Shown here: positions 1 through 8,744 of the stretch, in pieces
Position numbering within the stretch: the first letter of the stretch is position 1
Layout: the number at the start of each line of letters is the position of its first letter
Assembly (NCBI GenBank): GCA_964346275.1
Contig: CAYFUR010000008.1
Coordinates: 1 to 57,729, forward strand
DNA length: 57,729 nucleotides
Source of the DNA: CAYFUR01 sp964346275
Lineage (GTDB): Bacteria > Sumerlaeota > Sumerlaeia > SLMS01
Reading direction: 5' to 3'
Notes under the pieces: model-generated
Databases searched by the model: none
What the model saw: the letters and a program-made list of their open reading frames with translations, nothing else
Told to the model about the DNA's origin: nothing
Program-made: the position numbers and the translations under genes

Positions 1-92
1 ATCGACTGACCCCCGGTGCAACTTGCTGTTGAACTGCTTCTCCGATTCTCTTCAAATCCATTAGAATTGTTGGGCTCAAGAGGAACATATTC

Positions 93-848
93 GTGGCGAT
101 TCATGCGGAAGAACTCAGGCGCTATCTGGCCGAGACGACGGGCCGGCCGATCAGCTTGCGCATGAACAACAACACGCATTCCCTCATCAACGCGCGGCGT
201 GACGGCGCCGGACCGGGAATCCGTGTCAGTCTCCACCGCATGTTTCTCCAGGCGGACGAGAAGGTCTTAAAGGCCCTTGCCCGTTTTGTGGTGTCGCCGA
301 CGCCGGAAGTCCGGCGAACCGTGCGCGAGTTCATCAACCTCAATCACGAACAGATAGCCGTCGCCCCGGCTCCCGCCCCGCGCCGAAGCGCAACGGGCTC
401 CTCGCGGGGACGCGTCTACAATCTGCGGCATCGGGCCAACGATCTGAATCACCAGTTTTTCAACGACGGGTTACGCTATCGTATTATCTGGGGCCGGAAT
501 TCCCGTGGGGCCCGGCGGCGCCAGCGCCACGTGACTCTCGGCACCTGGAACGACAGGCAAGGCCTCATCCGTATCCATCCCATGCTGGACCATCCCAACG
601 TCCCTACCTATTTTCTGGATTACATCATCTATCACGAGATGGTGCATATCGTTGTGCCGGCCGAGATTGGTCCATCCGGGCGGCGCCATGTGCATACACC
701 GGCCTTCTACAAGCTGGAACGGCGTTATCCCCACTATCACTTCGCTATTGCTTGGGAGAAGAAATGGCTGCCGTCGCTGATCCGCGAATGGGGAGGCGGT
801 GCGCCGTTGCCCGCACGGGCCAATGATTTCTTCCCCACCTCGGCCTGA
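93..848 (+). CDS. SprT-like zinc metalloprotease domain protein
   Basis: This 251-residue protein starts at GTG, with GAGG nine bases upstream as the SD. The key signal is a zincin HEMVH motif at residues 181-185: two histidine zinc ligands and the catalytic glutamate. A further histidine lies in the HTPAFYKLERRYP segment, the usual place for the third ligand in SprT/SprT-like proteins. The C-terminus is aromatic and basic, as in SprT-like proteins that act on DNA-bound substrates. The first 110 residues are basic, with a Pro/Ala-rich joint, and I do not recognise them. It stands alone on the plus strand. The family call is fairly safe. The substrate is unknown, and DNA-protein crosslink repair is only a family-level possibility. 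Confidence 0.75.
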   Translation: MAIHAEELRRYLAETTGRPISLRMNNNTHSLINARRDGAGPGIRVSLHRMFLQADEKVLKALARFVVSPTPEVRRTVREFINLNHEQIAVAPAPAPRRSATGSSRGRVYNLRHRANDLNHQFFNDGLRYRIIWGRNSRGARRRQRHVTLGTWNDRQGLIRIHPMLDHPNVPTYFLDYIIYHEMVHIVVPAEIGPSGRRHVHTPAFYKLERRYPHYHFAIAWEKKWLPSLIREWGGGAPLPARANDFFPTSA

Positions 849-949
849 CGCCCCCTCGATTTCTTCCTGAATTTCCAAATTCTTCTTGTCGTTCATCCGC
901 GGGACAAAAAAAGGTTCGCCATGATACCAATTTGCGGGGGACTCTCCCA

Positions 950-1264
950 ATGAAGTTGTTCTACCAGCTTCCGGGAAACTCACCATCGGATATTGAATTC
1001 ATCCGGTTCCAGCTCGAACAAACGAACCCGGAGGAAATCTCCGAGGTGGAGCTGGATCTGCGAAACCTCCTGATACCCGATTCCACCTTTCTCCATCACC
1101 TGCTCCAGATCCATGTGTATCTGAGGGAACAGGGAATCTCTCTTCGCCTGACTCATGTTGGCGAGCCGACACGAATGATCCTCCGCCATTCCAATATCGA
1201 CCGTTTTCTCGGGCTCGCACTCATGGAGAGCGGGGACGAGGCGGAGACGGAGGATTTCTTGTGA
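950..1264 (+). CDS. Small STAS-like protein, possible anti-sigma antagonist relative
   Basis: A 104-residue acidic protein. The ATG at 950 is preferred over an in-frame TTG at 932 because the purine-rich GCGGGGGA lies just upstream of the ATG. The pattern of beta strands and helices, with VELDLRNLLIPDSTFLHHL followed by a second strand and a C-terminal helix, resembles a STAS domain. The phosphorylatable serine region is poorly conserved: DSTFL stands where DSSGL is usual. The next gene, convergent at 1293, is a canonical STAS protein, which supports the reading. It could equally be an unrelated small alpha/beta protein. There is no signal peptide or membrane segment. Confidence 0.5.
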   Translation: MKLFYQLPGNSPSDIEFIRFQLEQTNPEEISEVELDLRNLLIPDSTFLHHLLQIHVYLREQGISLRLTHVGEPTRMILRHSNIDRFLGLALMESGDEAETEDFL

Positions 1265-1292
1265 TTTTGAAGGAACGAAAAGCGAGGAGCCG

Positions 1293-1601
1293 CTACTCTT
1301 CCTGAATACCGAAAACCTTGGACAAGCGCGTCAAGTCGAATAGCTTTCGCACAGAAGGCTGGGGATTCAGGATGCGCAGCTGCGACCCGTATTTCTTCAT
1401 CTGTCCGCGCACACCAACCAGAACCCCGAGCCCACTACTGTCGATGAAGGGGACAGCGCTTAAATCCAAGTAGATCGTTTCCGGTTTATTCTCTGCCGCC
1501 AACAGCAGATTCTCACGAAACTCGGGGCATTGATCCGAGGTGATTTCCCCGCTCACCGAAACAGTGGAAGTGTGGCTGTTCTTTTCGATTGAGATCTGCA
1601 T
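1293..1601 (-). CDS. STAS-domain anti-sigma factor antagonist
   Basis: A 102-residue single STAS domain. The start ATG is preceded by AGGAG at seven bases. The core is YLDLSAVPFIDSSGLGVLV, where the second serine of DSSG is the usual phosphorylation site of SpoIIAA/RsbV-type antagonists. Such proteins bind an anti-sigma kinase when unphosphorylated and so release a sigma factor or another partner. It lies 79 bases downstream of the MlaE-type permease on the same strand. In the Mla lipid-transport complex the small subunit MlaB is also a STAS protein, so a role as an MlaB analogue is possible. The intact DSSG favours the switching role. I see no sigma factor or kinase partner nearby. Confidence 0.85.
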   Translation of the reverse strand: MQISIEKNSHTSTVSVSGEITSDQCPEFRENLLLAAENKPETIYLDLSAVPFIDSSGLGVLVGVRGQMKKYGSQLRILNPQPSVRKLFDLTRLSKVFGIQEE

Positions 1602-1680
1602 GCGTCACTCCTGGCTTGCATTGGCCTTCTGATCAAAGCCGGAAGCCGGGGTGAAATCAAGCCTTTACCTTGGCCCCTCG

Positions 1681-2451
1681 TCACCCGAAGAGAAACCGCG
1701 TCAGCAGGTAATTGGCGATGAGGATTCCGCTGAGGGAAATGACCACCGCGCTGGTGGTGGACTTGCCCACGCCTTCCGCTCCGCCGGTTGTGTTGATGCC
1801 CCGGTAGCAGCAGACCGAGCTGTATATCGCCCCGAAGACAATCGCCTTCGAGAGGCCTTTATAGACCTCGTCCAGGGTGATAAAGCGGAAAGCTTCGTTT
1901 TTGTAAACCACCCAGGACACATCGAAATAGGCGACGGAAACCACGGCGCCGCCGATCAGGCCAAGGACGATGGAGTAAACCGTCAGCGCCGGAGTCATCG
2001 TGAGCGCCGCGATCACGCGCGGCATCACCAGATAGCGATCCACACGGATTCCCAGCACCCGCAAGACATTGATTTCATCATTCACGGCCATGGTGCCCAG
2101 CTCCGCCGTCATCGCCGCGCCGACCCGCGCCGCGATGATAAAGGCCGTGAAGACCGGGCCCATTTCCTTGATGACGGATTCGGACACGACCCGGGCGATA
2201 AAGACTTCCTGCCCGAATTGGGCGAGAACCAGCCCCGTGCCCAGGGCGACGGTCATGCCGGTGAAGAGGCCGATCAGCAGAGCCAGCGGGATCGTCTCCC
2301 AGCCCACGCGCAGCATTTGCGTCAGCAACCGGTGGCGCTCATTTCGCCCGTAGCGAAATTCAAAGATGCCCGCCAGAAAAGTGAGGATCACCCCGCCGCT
2401 TTGGCGGTAGAAATCGGTGAAACGAGCTTCTATCTGGCGAAAAACGGCCAC
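1681..2451 (-). CDS. mlaE: MlaE-family ABC transporter permease
   Basis: A 256-residue polytopic inner-membrane protein of the MlaE/YrbE family, the permease of ABC systems that move phospholipids between the membranes of Gram-negative bacteria. The family signature is clear in the middle: ESVIKEMGPVFTAFIIAARVGAAMTAELGTM, an acidic coupling helix followed by small-residue membrane segments. Four to five hydrophobic segments follow up to the C-terminus NYLLTRFLFG. The given start is GTG and has no convincing SD. The frame stays open upstream for about 30 codons to a TGA, so a slightly longer protein is possible. The ATPase (MlaF) and MCE protein (MlaD) are not adjacent, unless the downstream STAS protein acts as MlaB. 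Confidence 0.88.
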   Translation of the reverse strand: MAVFRQIEARFTDFYRQSGGVILTFLAGIFEFRYGRNERHRLLTQMLRVGWETIPLALLIGLFTGMTVALGTGLVLAQFGQEVFIARVVSESVIKEMGPVFTAFIIAARVGAAMTAELGTMAVNDEINVLRVLGIRVDRYLVMPRVIAALTMTPALTVYSIVLGLIGGAVVSVAYFDVSWVVYKNEAFRFITLDEVYKGLSKAIVFGAIYSSVCCYRGINTTGGAEGVGKSTTSAVVISLSGILIANYLLTRFLFG

Positions 2452-2551
2452 AGCGCTGGAGGCACCAATCGGGGAGGACTTAATCCGAAAATTGATACTG
2501 GCGATTCGTTCCCGGCTGTAAAGCAGAGAAACAGCCCTTCACAACCGGAGG

Positions 2552-3697
2552 TCAGCTCCGTTCTTTACTGATCTCAACAGCCTTCTGCGCGCCCTCTGCC
2601 ATGGAAACCGTTTGGGTCAGCGGCGAATCTTTCAACATCTCGTGGGCCTTCTCCTCGTTCGTTCCCGAGAGGCGGATCACGATTGGATAATCGAAATCAG
2701 GCAATTGCTTCAAGGCGGTCAGGATGCCCTCGGCCACCAGATCGCAACGGACGATTCCGCCAAAGATATTGAAAAAGATCGTGTTCACGGCGGGGTCGGA
2801 GGTGATCAATTGCAGCGCCTCGCTCACCTGCTGGGCCTTTGCTCCCCCACCAATATCCAGAAAGTTGGCGGGCTGGCCGCCGTAGTGTTTCACGATGTCC
2901 ATGGTGGCCATGGCCAAACCCGCGCCGTTCACGATACAGCCGATCTCGCCGTCCAGCTTCACATAGTTCAGCGACTTTTGCCGCGCTTCCAGTTCCAGGG
3001 GTTCTTCTTCACCCTCGTCGCGAAGCTCTTCGATGTCGGGATGCTGAGAGAGCGCGTTCTCGTCGAAATTGATCTTTGCGTCGCAAGCAATCGCACCCCC
3101 CCCGCCGGTAATCACCAGTGGGTTGATCTCTGCCAGCGACGCATCTTTTTCATAGAAGCATTGGACCATGCCCTTCAGGATCGTCGAGAAGGACTTCACG
3201 GCGGAGGCGGGCACGTTGAGGAACGACATCACCTCGTTGCCGATGAAGGCCCGATAGCCATAGGTGGGGGGGATGCCGATCTTCAGGATGGCTTCCGGTT
3301 TCTCCCTGGCCAGTTCTTCGATTTCCACGCCGCCTTCCGCGCAGGCCATGATGACCGGGCGCTGGGTCGAGCGATCGAGGATGATCCCGAGATAAATCTC
3401 GTCGCGAATATCAATGCCTGGCTCAATGAGCAGCTTGCGGACGGGAAGTTCGTTGATTTTCAGCGAGAGGATCTTCTCCGCTGCTTCCTTCAGCTCTTCC
3501 ATGCTTTTGACGACTTTGACGCCACCGGCCTTGCCGCGGCCACCGCTATGAACTTGGGCCTTCACCACAAGGGGAAAGGTCTGAAGGTCTTCCGCGGCTT
3601 TCACCGCTTCGTCGACGCTCAAGGCGGTCTGGCCTTTCGGGGTGGGAACTCCGTAGGAGGCAAGGAGTTCCTTGGCCTGATGTTCATGAATCTTCAT
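2552..3697 (-). CDS. sucC: Succinate-CoA ligase (ADP-forming) beta subunit
   Basis: SucC pairs with SucD to interconvert succinyl-CoA and succinate with ADP or GDP phosphorylation in the TCA cycle. The protein is 381 residues, close to the usual 388. It begins MKIHEHQAKELLASYG, the standard SucC N-terminus, so the open frame upstream of 3697 is not coding. The ATP-grasp region contains KAQVHSGGRGKAGGVK, and the C-terminal ligase domain contains NGAGLAMATMD, GGGAKAQQV and FNIFGGIVRCD. SD-like AAAGGA lies upstream of the start. The usual partner gene sucD is absent on both sides: the next genes on this strand are mlaE downstream and a DppC-type permease upstream. Confidence 0.95.
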   Translation of the reverse strand: MKIHEHQAKELLASYGVPTPKGQTALSVDEAVKAAEDLQTFPLVVKAQVHSGGRGKAGGVKVVKSMEELKEAAEKILSLKINELPVRKLLIEPGIDIRDEIYLGIILDRSTQRPVIMACAEGGVEIEELAREKPEAILKIGIPPTYGYRAFIGNEVMSFLNVPASAVKSFSTILKGMVQCFYEKDASLAEINPLVITGGGGAIACDAKINFDENALSQHPDIEELRDEGEEEPLELEARQKSLNYVKLDGEIGCIVNGAGLAMATMDIVKHYGGQPANFLDIGGGAKAQQVSEALQLITSDPAVNTIFFNIFGGIVRCDLVAEGILTALKQLPDFDYPIVIRLSGTNEEKAHEMLKDSPLTQTVSMAEGAQKAVEISKERS

Positions 3698-3818
3698 GGG
3701 GTGAATAGATCCTTTCCGGTGGTCGGCTGGGCCTTTGCTCTCGGCCCGGGGGGAATCACAAGCAGGAAGTTTCCAATAAGTGGCGAGGGAGCCGCAACGT
3801 GTCAAGCACACCGAGCGC

Positions 3819-4787
3819 TCATCGCGATGATGGATCGATGGCATCCCGCAAACCATCGCCAAACAAATTAAAAGCCAGCATGGTGACGCTGATGGCAATC
3901 GCCGGCGCCAGCAGAAGATGCGGCGCAACGCTGAGATATCCAAGCGCGTCGTTGGCCATGGTGCCCCAGCTCGCCTGGGGGGCCGTGACGCCCAGCCCCA
4001 CAAAACCAAGGAAACTCTCGACAAAAATGGCTTCGGGAATCGCCAGCGTCGCGGCCACCGTCAGGGGGCTCATGGAGTTGGGGACGATATGCTTCAGAAG
4101 AATCCAGATGTTGCTCTGACCAAGGGAGCGGGCCGCCATGACGTAATCCATTCCGGCCTGGCTGATCACTTCGCCGCGGGCGAGGCGGGCCATGGTCAGC
4201 CAGTTGGTGACGCCCAGAGCCAGGTATATGGCCACCAGATCGGGCGAGAGCAGCAGGGGCAAGTCGTCGCGCCCGCCGATCACGCTTTCCAGAATGGGTT
4301 TCACGAAGACCTGCATCAGGATCACCACAAGCAACAGCGGGATGCTGAAAAGCACATCCACAAAGCGCATCAGCAGCGTATCGATCCCGGCGACCCACCG
4401 ATTTGTCGAGCCGTGGCACCATCCCGCTGTGACGCCGATTCCCATGCCGATCAGCATATTGATGAAGCAACTGACCACGCCGACGGCGAGACTGATGCGG
4501 GCACCGCCCAGCACCCGGGCCAGGACGTCGCGCCCCTGGTGGTCCACGCCGAGGGGATAATCGCTGCTCGGCCCCTCGGGCATGCCGATGAATTCCTGGT
4601 GGATCGTGGCGGGGTCGGCGCCGTAGATCGGCGGACCCAGGCCCGCGATGAGGAAGATCAAGACAATGGCCACCAGCGAGGCCACGGCCACCTTATTGCG
4701 GACAAAGCGGGCTGCCGCGGGATAGCGAACCCGCCAGCTTTCCTTGGCCGCTGGGATATTTGCTCGAGAGGTGCCGGCGGAATTCAG
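3819..4787 (-). CDS. DppC/OppC-type ABC transporter permease, likely CTG start
   Basis: An inner-membrane permease of peptide/nickel ABC importers. LGVDHQGRDVLARVLGGAR and the later EAA-type loop, with AARSLGQSNIWILLKHIVPN, are diagnostic. The first GTG in frame (4691) would cut off the family's normal cytoplasmic N-terminus. The frame continues upstream through a WRVRYPAAARFVRNKVAVAS segment that looks like the usual DppC lead-in. A CTG at 4787-4785 has GAGGAG exactly seven bases before it and overlaps the TGA of the preceding gene as CTGA. I therefore propose a CTG start and 322 residues, translationally coupled to the upstream gene. No partner permease, binding protein or ATPase is adjacent. 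Confidence 0.8.
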   Translation of the reverse strand: MNSAGTSRANIPAAKESWRVRYPAAARFVRNKVAVASLVAIVLIFLIAGLGPPIYGADPATIHQEFIGMPEGPSSDYPLGVDHQGRDVLARVLGGARISLAVGVVSCFINMLIGMGIGVTAGWCHGSTNRWVAGIDTLLMRFVDVLFSIPLLLVVILMQVFVKPILESVIGGRDDLPLLLSPDLVAIYLALGVTNWLTMARLARGEVISQAGMDYVMAARSLGQSNIWILLKHIVPNSMSPLTVAATLAIPEAIFVESFLGFVGLGVTAPQASWGTMANDALGYLSVAPHLLLAPAIAISVTMLAFNLFGDGLRDAIDPSSR

Positions 4788-5833
4788 GTCTGCGCTCCTC
4801 GTTCCTTCTGCTTAATCAGCGTGAGCAGGCAAGCCGCTCCGGAATGCTGGGGATAATCGGCGAGAAGCTGCTCGCAGAATGTTTTGGCCAGTTTCCGGTG
4901 ATTGAGGGCAAGGAGACTCTGAGCCAGGAAGAATCGGCCCTGCTCTTCGCACTCGCCCTGCTCGCAAAGATATTGGCGCGCGGACCAAAGCCAGCGCAAT
5001 TCCTCTGACCGGCCGGCCAGCCGCGCCGATTCCAGCCGCACCAGGGCGTTGCGGGGAGCGAATTCGCTCGCCAGGGCCAGGTGCCGCTGGATCAGGCGGT
5101 CCTCAGCGCCGGCCAGCCCGAGCAAATGCGCCAGCCACGCCTCGGTTTCCCCATTGAGCCCCTCCGGGCTCAATATGGCCTTGTAAAGGCTCGCGGCGCG
5201 CTCGGCTTCTCGGCTGGTTTCCATCAGGTCCACCACCGAGCGGTAGGGAACCCGGCGAAGGGTCTCTGCCAATTCCTCGAACAATCCATCGTCCACGACA
5301 ATAGCGACCATTTTGCCATCAATATCGAGGCGATAAAACTCGTGGCAGAATCGCTCGCCCTGGAAGGTGGATTCCACAACCAGGTCCTGGTGAAGGCGCA
5401 CAAGGCGAAGGAAGGTATAGGACTTCACGAAACGCGAGCGTTCGGGAACCCCGTGTTCCCGGGCGCCGTCGAAAAGGGAATTCTCCAGGTTGGCGAGATC
5501 GTCGGAGACCTGCCCGCTCAGGGGGATAAAGGTTTGCTGGTAATTGATGGTGCAGGAAGCCTTTTCGCCCGGAGTCGTCCAGAAAGAGACAAGAAGGTCT
5601 GGAGACATATTTCCCCAGAATCCGGTCATCAGGCGGCGTTCCTCCAGCAGATGGGTAATCCGGCGATGAGGAGGAACCACAGAGGAGGGCGGGTCGGCGG
5701 GAGGATCATCGGAAAGGATCTCCCCGGCCATTTCGTTGCGGGCAGCCTTCGGGTCCTTTTTCATCCCCCAGATCAACAAGGCCAGGAGCAAAAAGGTAAT
5801 GAGGGGGACGGCGATCCAGTGAAGAAAAATCAC
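4784..5833 (-). CDS. Unknown membrane-anchored protein with TPR-like C-terminal half
   Basis: Family not recognised. The protein begins with one strong membrane segment, FLHWIAVPLITFLLLALLIW, then a KKD stop-transfer and a Pro/Asp-rich linker. A globular region of about 170 residues follows (KSYTFLRLVRLHQDLVV and onward). The last 130 residues are helical, Ala/Leu/Arg-rich and TPR-like (SLYKAILSPEGLNGETEAWL, HLALASEFAPRNALVRLE). I choose GTG 5833 (349 residues), with AGGA nine bases upstream. A TTG at 5911 would add 26 residues of weak sequence. Its stop overlaps the putative CTG start of the DppC-type permease, so the two are probably cotranslated. Confidence 0.6.
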   Translation of the reverse strand: MIFLHWIAVPLITFLLLALLIWGMKKDPKAARNEMAGEILSDDPPADPPSSVVPPHRRITHLLEERRLMTGFWGNMSPDLLVSFWTTPGEKASCTINYQQTFIPLSGQVSDDLANLENSLFDGAREHGVPERSRFVKSYTFLRLVRLHQDLVVESTFQGERFCHEFYRLDIDGKMVAIVVDDGLFEELAETLRRVPYRSVVDLMETSREAERAASLYKAILSPEGLNGETEAWLAHLLGLAGAEDRLIQRHLALASEFAPRNALVRLESARLAGRSEELRWLWSARQYLCEQGECEEQGRFFLAQSLLALNHRKLAKTFCEQLLADYPQHSGAACLLTLIKQKERGAQT

Positions 5834-6075
5834 GGTAGAGAATCCTGCGGGATCTTGCAAAGAGGCTGCGAGTGCTGCTCCATCATGGGCGGAGGAGTAG
5901 CGTTGGCTCAAGGGGTTTCAAGCTCGGGACAATGAAGGGCCGGTTTGCCCCGGAAAACGGCTCCCAAAATGCTCCGCCAAGCCACAGAAAAACCTTTTGT
6001 CAAACGCTGTGCCCGTCTGCTTACCTTTCTCCTTACATTTGCCGCCGCGATTTCCGCGATAGCCCCGACGAGGAG

Positions 6076-7623
6076 ATGAGTTTGCCGACTACCGAGGAAA
6101 TTCAAAGCGCCGTCGCCGAGCAGGTCGAGGCCCTGTTTGAAGACGTCATGCGCGATACCGCCCGGATCATTTCTTTTGAAACCGTCTCGGGGGGAACTGA
6201 GGAACAGGAGCACAAATACCGCGAGCAAATTCCCGCATGCCTGCAGTGGCTGAGCGAATTGGCGGCCCACCATGGGTTTCATTTCCGCCAGTGGGACAAT
6301 GAAGTCGCGGAAATCGAATGGGCGATGGAACCGGAAGCGGGCGAAGGAAAGCGGCCGGTCTTTGGCATCGCCTCGCATATCGACGTGGTGACGCCCGTTG
6401 GCAATTGGACCCATGGCCCCTTTGATGGCAAAGTTGAGGATGGCATTTTCTATGGCCGCGGCGCCCAGGACGACAAGGGCCCGCTGATCCAGGCACTCTA
6501 TGGCATGATCGCCGTCAAGAAGGCGGGCATCAGGCCTCCCTGCGATGTGCGCATCATCATTGGCACTCATGAAGAGACAGGCGATTGGACAGATATCGAG
6601 GCCTACCTGAAAGAACGTCCAGCACCGGATTACTGCTATACACCGGATGCGGACTTTCCCGTGATCATCGGCGAGAAAGGCATGATGAACCTGAAGGTCA
6701 CCGCGCAATGGCCCAGGCTTGAGAGAAACCCGGAAACGGGGATGGAGTTCCTCTCGTTCTCCGGCGGCGAACGCAGCAACATCGTGCCCGCGCTGGCGGA
6801 GGTGCTCATGCGCTTTCCCGTGGAGGCTAAGAACGAGGTCATGAAGGAACTCGTTCGCGAGACGACGCGCTTCACCGTGGAGAACAAGGATTCGAACATC
6901 ACGCTGGTGCCGAATAACGAAGAAGAGAGCGAAGCGCAGGGATACTACGAGGCGCTGCTGAGCTTCGTCGGCAAGGGGGCCCACAGCTCGACGCCGGATT
7001 ACGGGCACAACGCGATTCTCGACGGGCTGAAATTCTTTGCCGACATCGAGACGCTTCCCGGCCCGGTCCGCAGCTTCATCCAATTCCTCCACTTCGCCAG
7101 TGCCGGAAACGATGGCGCAAATCTCGGCATTGCAGGAACCCATCAATTCGTAGGCGACACGACTTGTGTCATTTCGCTTCTGGATGTCGGACCCGAAGGC
7201 GGCACGGCGAATCTGAATACCCGGCCGACCATGGGAACCACCACGGCGGACGTCCTGGAGAACGCCCAGGTTGCGGCGAAGGCCTTTACCGATGCGACAG
7301 GATTGGAAATCCAGGTGGAGCAGGATGGCCGGGCCGTTGATGCAATCTATCTGGATCCGAAACAGCCGCACCTGAACCAGTTTCTCAGCAGCCTGCGCCA
7401 GGCCTACGAAACCGTCGTGGGAGAAACCTGCGATATGATCGCCATCGGCGGAACGACCTATGCAAAGGGCTTCCCGAACTGCTGCGCCTTCGGGCCGGTG
7501 CTGCTGGGAGTCGACGAAGGACTGGCCCACCAGACCGACGAACGCATGGCCGTGGATTCCATTAAACGAAACACCTTGATTTACGCTCTCAGTCTTGCCT
7601 TCATGGAACAGAACGCTTCCTGA
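6076..7623 (+). CDS. M20 family dipeptidase (PepV-like metallopeptidase)
   Basis: A cytoplasmic di-zinc aminoacyl dipeptidase-like enzyme of the M20 family, 515 residues. The metal site can be followed in order: ASHIDVV (His and catalytic Asp), GRGAQDDKGP (bridging Asp), THEETGDW (catalytic Glu and Glu ligand) and TPDADFP (Asp ligand). The dimerisation domain lies in the middle and contains GKGAHSSTPDYG. The TPDADFPVIIGEKG stretch is typical of PepV/Sapep proteins rather than DapE. AGGAG abuts the ATG at 6076 directly, so the in-frame TTG at 6082, six bases after the SD, may be the true start. The long antisense frame over this gene is a codon-bias shadow. Confidence 0.9.
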   Translation: MSLPTTEEIQSAVAEQVEALFEDVMRDTARIISFETVSGGTEEQEHKYREQIPACLQWLSELAAHHGFHFRQWDNEVAEIEWAMEPEAGEGKRPVFGIASHIDVVTPVGNWTHGPFDGKVEDGIFYGRGAQDDKGPLIQALYGMIAVKKAGIRPPCDVRIIIGTHEETGDWTDIEAYLKERPAPDYCYTPDADFPVIIGEKGMMNLKVTAQWPRLERNPETGMEFLSFSGGERSNIVPALAEVLMRFPVEAKNEVMKELVRETTRFTVENKDSNITLVPNNEEESEAQGYYEALLSFVGKGAHSSTPDYGHNAILDGLKFFADIETLPGPVRSFIQFLHFASAGNDGANLGIAGTHQFVGDTTCVISLLDVGPEGGTANLNTRPTMGTTTADVLENAQVAAKAFTDATGLEIQVEQDGRAVDAIYLDPKQPHLNQFLSSLRQAYETVVGETCDMIAIGGTTYAKGFPNCCAFGPVLLGVDEGLAHQTDERMAVDSIKRNTLIYALSLAFMEQNAS

Positions 7624-7656
7624 CCGAACAGCGAAACGTATAGACAAGGAATTGCG

Positions 7657-7953
7657 ATGGAAACCCTGGAAGTCACGTGCCCTGATTGCAAGAACGTCCT
7701 GATCGTGAATAAAAAGACCGGCAAGGTGGTGGAAGTGCGGCGCCCCCTGGCCGAGGAATCAAGCGGCGACCGTTTCGAAGACGCCCGCCAGCGCGTGCTG
7801 GAACAGAGCGAACGCGCGGAACAGAAATTCGAACAGGCAAAGAAAAAAGAAAAAGAAAAGTTTGCCAAGCTGGACGCGCTCTTTAAAGAAAAGAAGGAAG
7901 AGTACAAAGACAAACCCATCGAGCGCCCGGAAAGCCCCTTCGACCGGGACTGA
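7657..7953 (+). CDS. Small zinc-ribbon and coiled-coil protein
   Basis: A 98-residue protein that begins with a short CPDC knuckle (residues 9-12), too short to be a full four-cysteine ribbon on its own. A highly charged Lys/Glu helix, predicted to be a coiled coil, runs from about residue 45 to 88, and the tail is ERPESPFDRD. AAGGA lies seven bases before the ATG. A copy of the GTATAGAC word (7638-7645) sits immediately before that SD. It is 33 bases after the dipeptidase and 40 bases before the DnaC-like gene, so all three may be cotranscribed. Pairing through cysteines of two subunits is conceivable. The function is unknown. Confidence 0.75.
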   Translation: METLEVTCPDCKNVLIVNKKTGKVVEVRRPLAEESSGDRFEDARQRVLEQSERAEQKFEQAKKKEKEKFAKLDALFKEKKEEYKDKPIERPESPFDRD

Positions 7954-7993
7954 TGACGCTCGCTTCGACGAAAGACAACGGAAAGCTCCCACC

Positions 7994-8722
7994 ATGGCAG
8001 GAATAACAAAAAAACATTCGGGGAACGGCGCGGCAAAATCGGAGCCGGCGGTTTGTGGAAAATGCGGCGGTTATGGATATGTCGTGGGTGATGACGGACG
8101 CGCACACCGTTGCGACTGCGGCCTGATCGCCCAGGAAAATGAATCCCGCCGCGCCATGGCATCGGGGATTCCCCCCAAATTCTGGTCGAAAGATTTTTCC
8201 AACTTCGCCGCGCGCGACGCGAGCCGCAAGGCGATCGTGAAAGCGGCGCGCTCCTACGCCAGTTCCTTCACCCAGGACGAAGAAGAGGGCCTGATGCTGC
8301 GCGGCATGCCCGGCAGCGGAAAAACGCATATCGCCGTTTCCATCCTCAAGGAAGTGATCCGGCGCGGTTTCCAGGGTTACTACGCGAATTTCAATGACCT
8401 GCTTTCCCGCCTGCGCGACACTTACAACCAGAGCTCGCATCAAACCGAGGAACAACTGCTCTCCCTGCTGGAAAACGCCGACCTGGTGGTTCTCGACGAT
8501 GTCGGCGCGGAATCCATCAGCGAATGGGTGCGCGACCGCCTGTACCTGATCATCAACCGGCGCTATGAAAGCGCGCGCGCGACCATCATCACGACGAATT
8601 GCGACGAGGCGGAATTGGAGGCGCGCATCGGACCGCGCACGGCAAGCCGGCTCTACGAAATGTGTTCCAGCAATTTCCCGCCGTTTCCCAATCAGGATTA
8701 CCGCAAAGCGAATCTGCGGTGA
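7994..8722 (+). CDS. DnaC/IstB-like helicase-loader ATPase
   Basis: A 242-residue AAA+ protein of the DnaC/DnaI/IstB type, which loads the replicative helicase onto DNA. An N-terminal zinc knuckle (Cys21, Cys24, Cys40, Cys42) precedes the ATPase core. Walker A is GMPGSGKT at residues 104-111, and Walker B is LVVLDDVG. Sensor-1 is in ATIITTNCD, and the arginine-finger region is GPRTASRLYEMC. No transposase gene is nearby, so this looks like a chromosomal helicase loader, not the IstB partner of an IS21 element. The start ATG follows GGAAAG at a suitable distance. The frame is open further upstream, but that part overlaps the preceding gene. Confidence 0.85.
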   Translation: MAGITKKHSGNGAAKSEPAVCGKCGGYGYVVGDDGRAHRCDCGLIAQENESRRAMASGIPPKFWSKDFSNFAARDASRKAIVKAARSYASSFTQDEEEGLMLRGMPGSGKTHIAVSILKEVIRRGFQGYYANFNDLLSRLRDTYNQSSHQTEEQLLSLLENADLVVLDDVGAESISEWVRDRLYLIINRRYESARATIITTNCDEAELEARIGPRTASRLYEMCSSNFPPFPNQDYRKANLR

Positions 8723-8744
8723 TTGCGGAGGGCGGGGTTTCCAT

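Noticed and set aside
5908..7647. 579-residue open frame antisense to the M20 dipeptidase
   Set aside because: The plus-strand gene has full catalytic motifs; the antisense frame is low-complexity, without an SD or recognisable domain. It is a GC-bias shadow.
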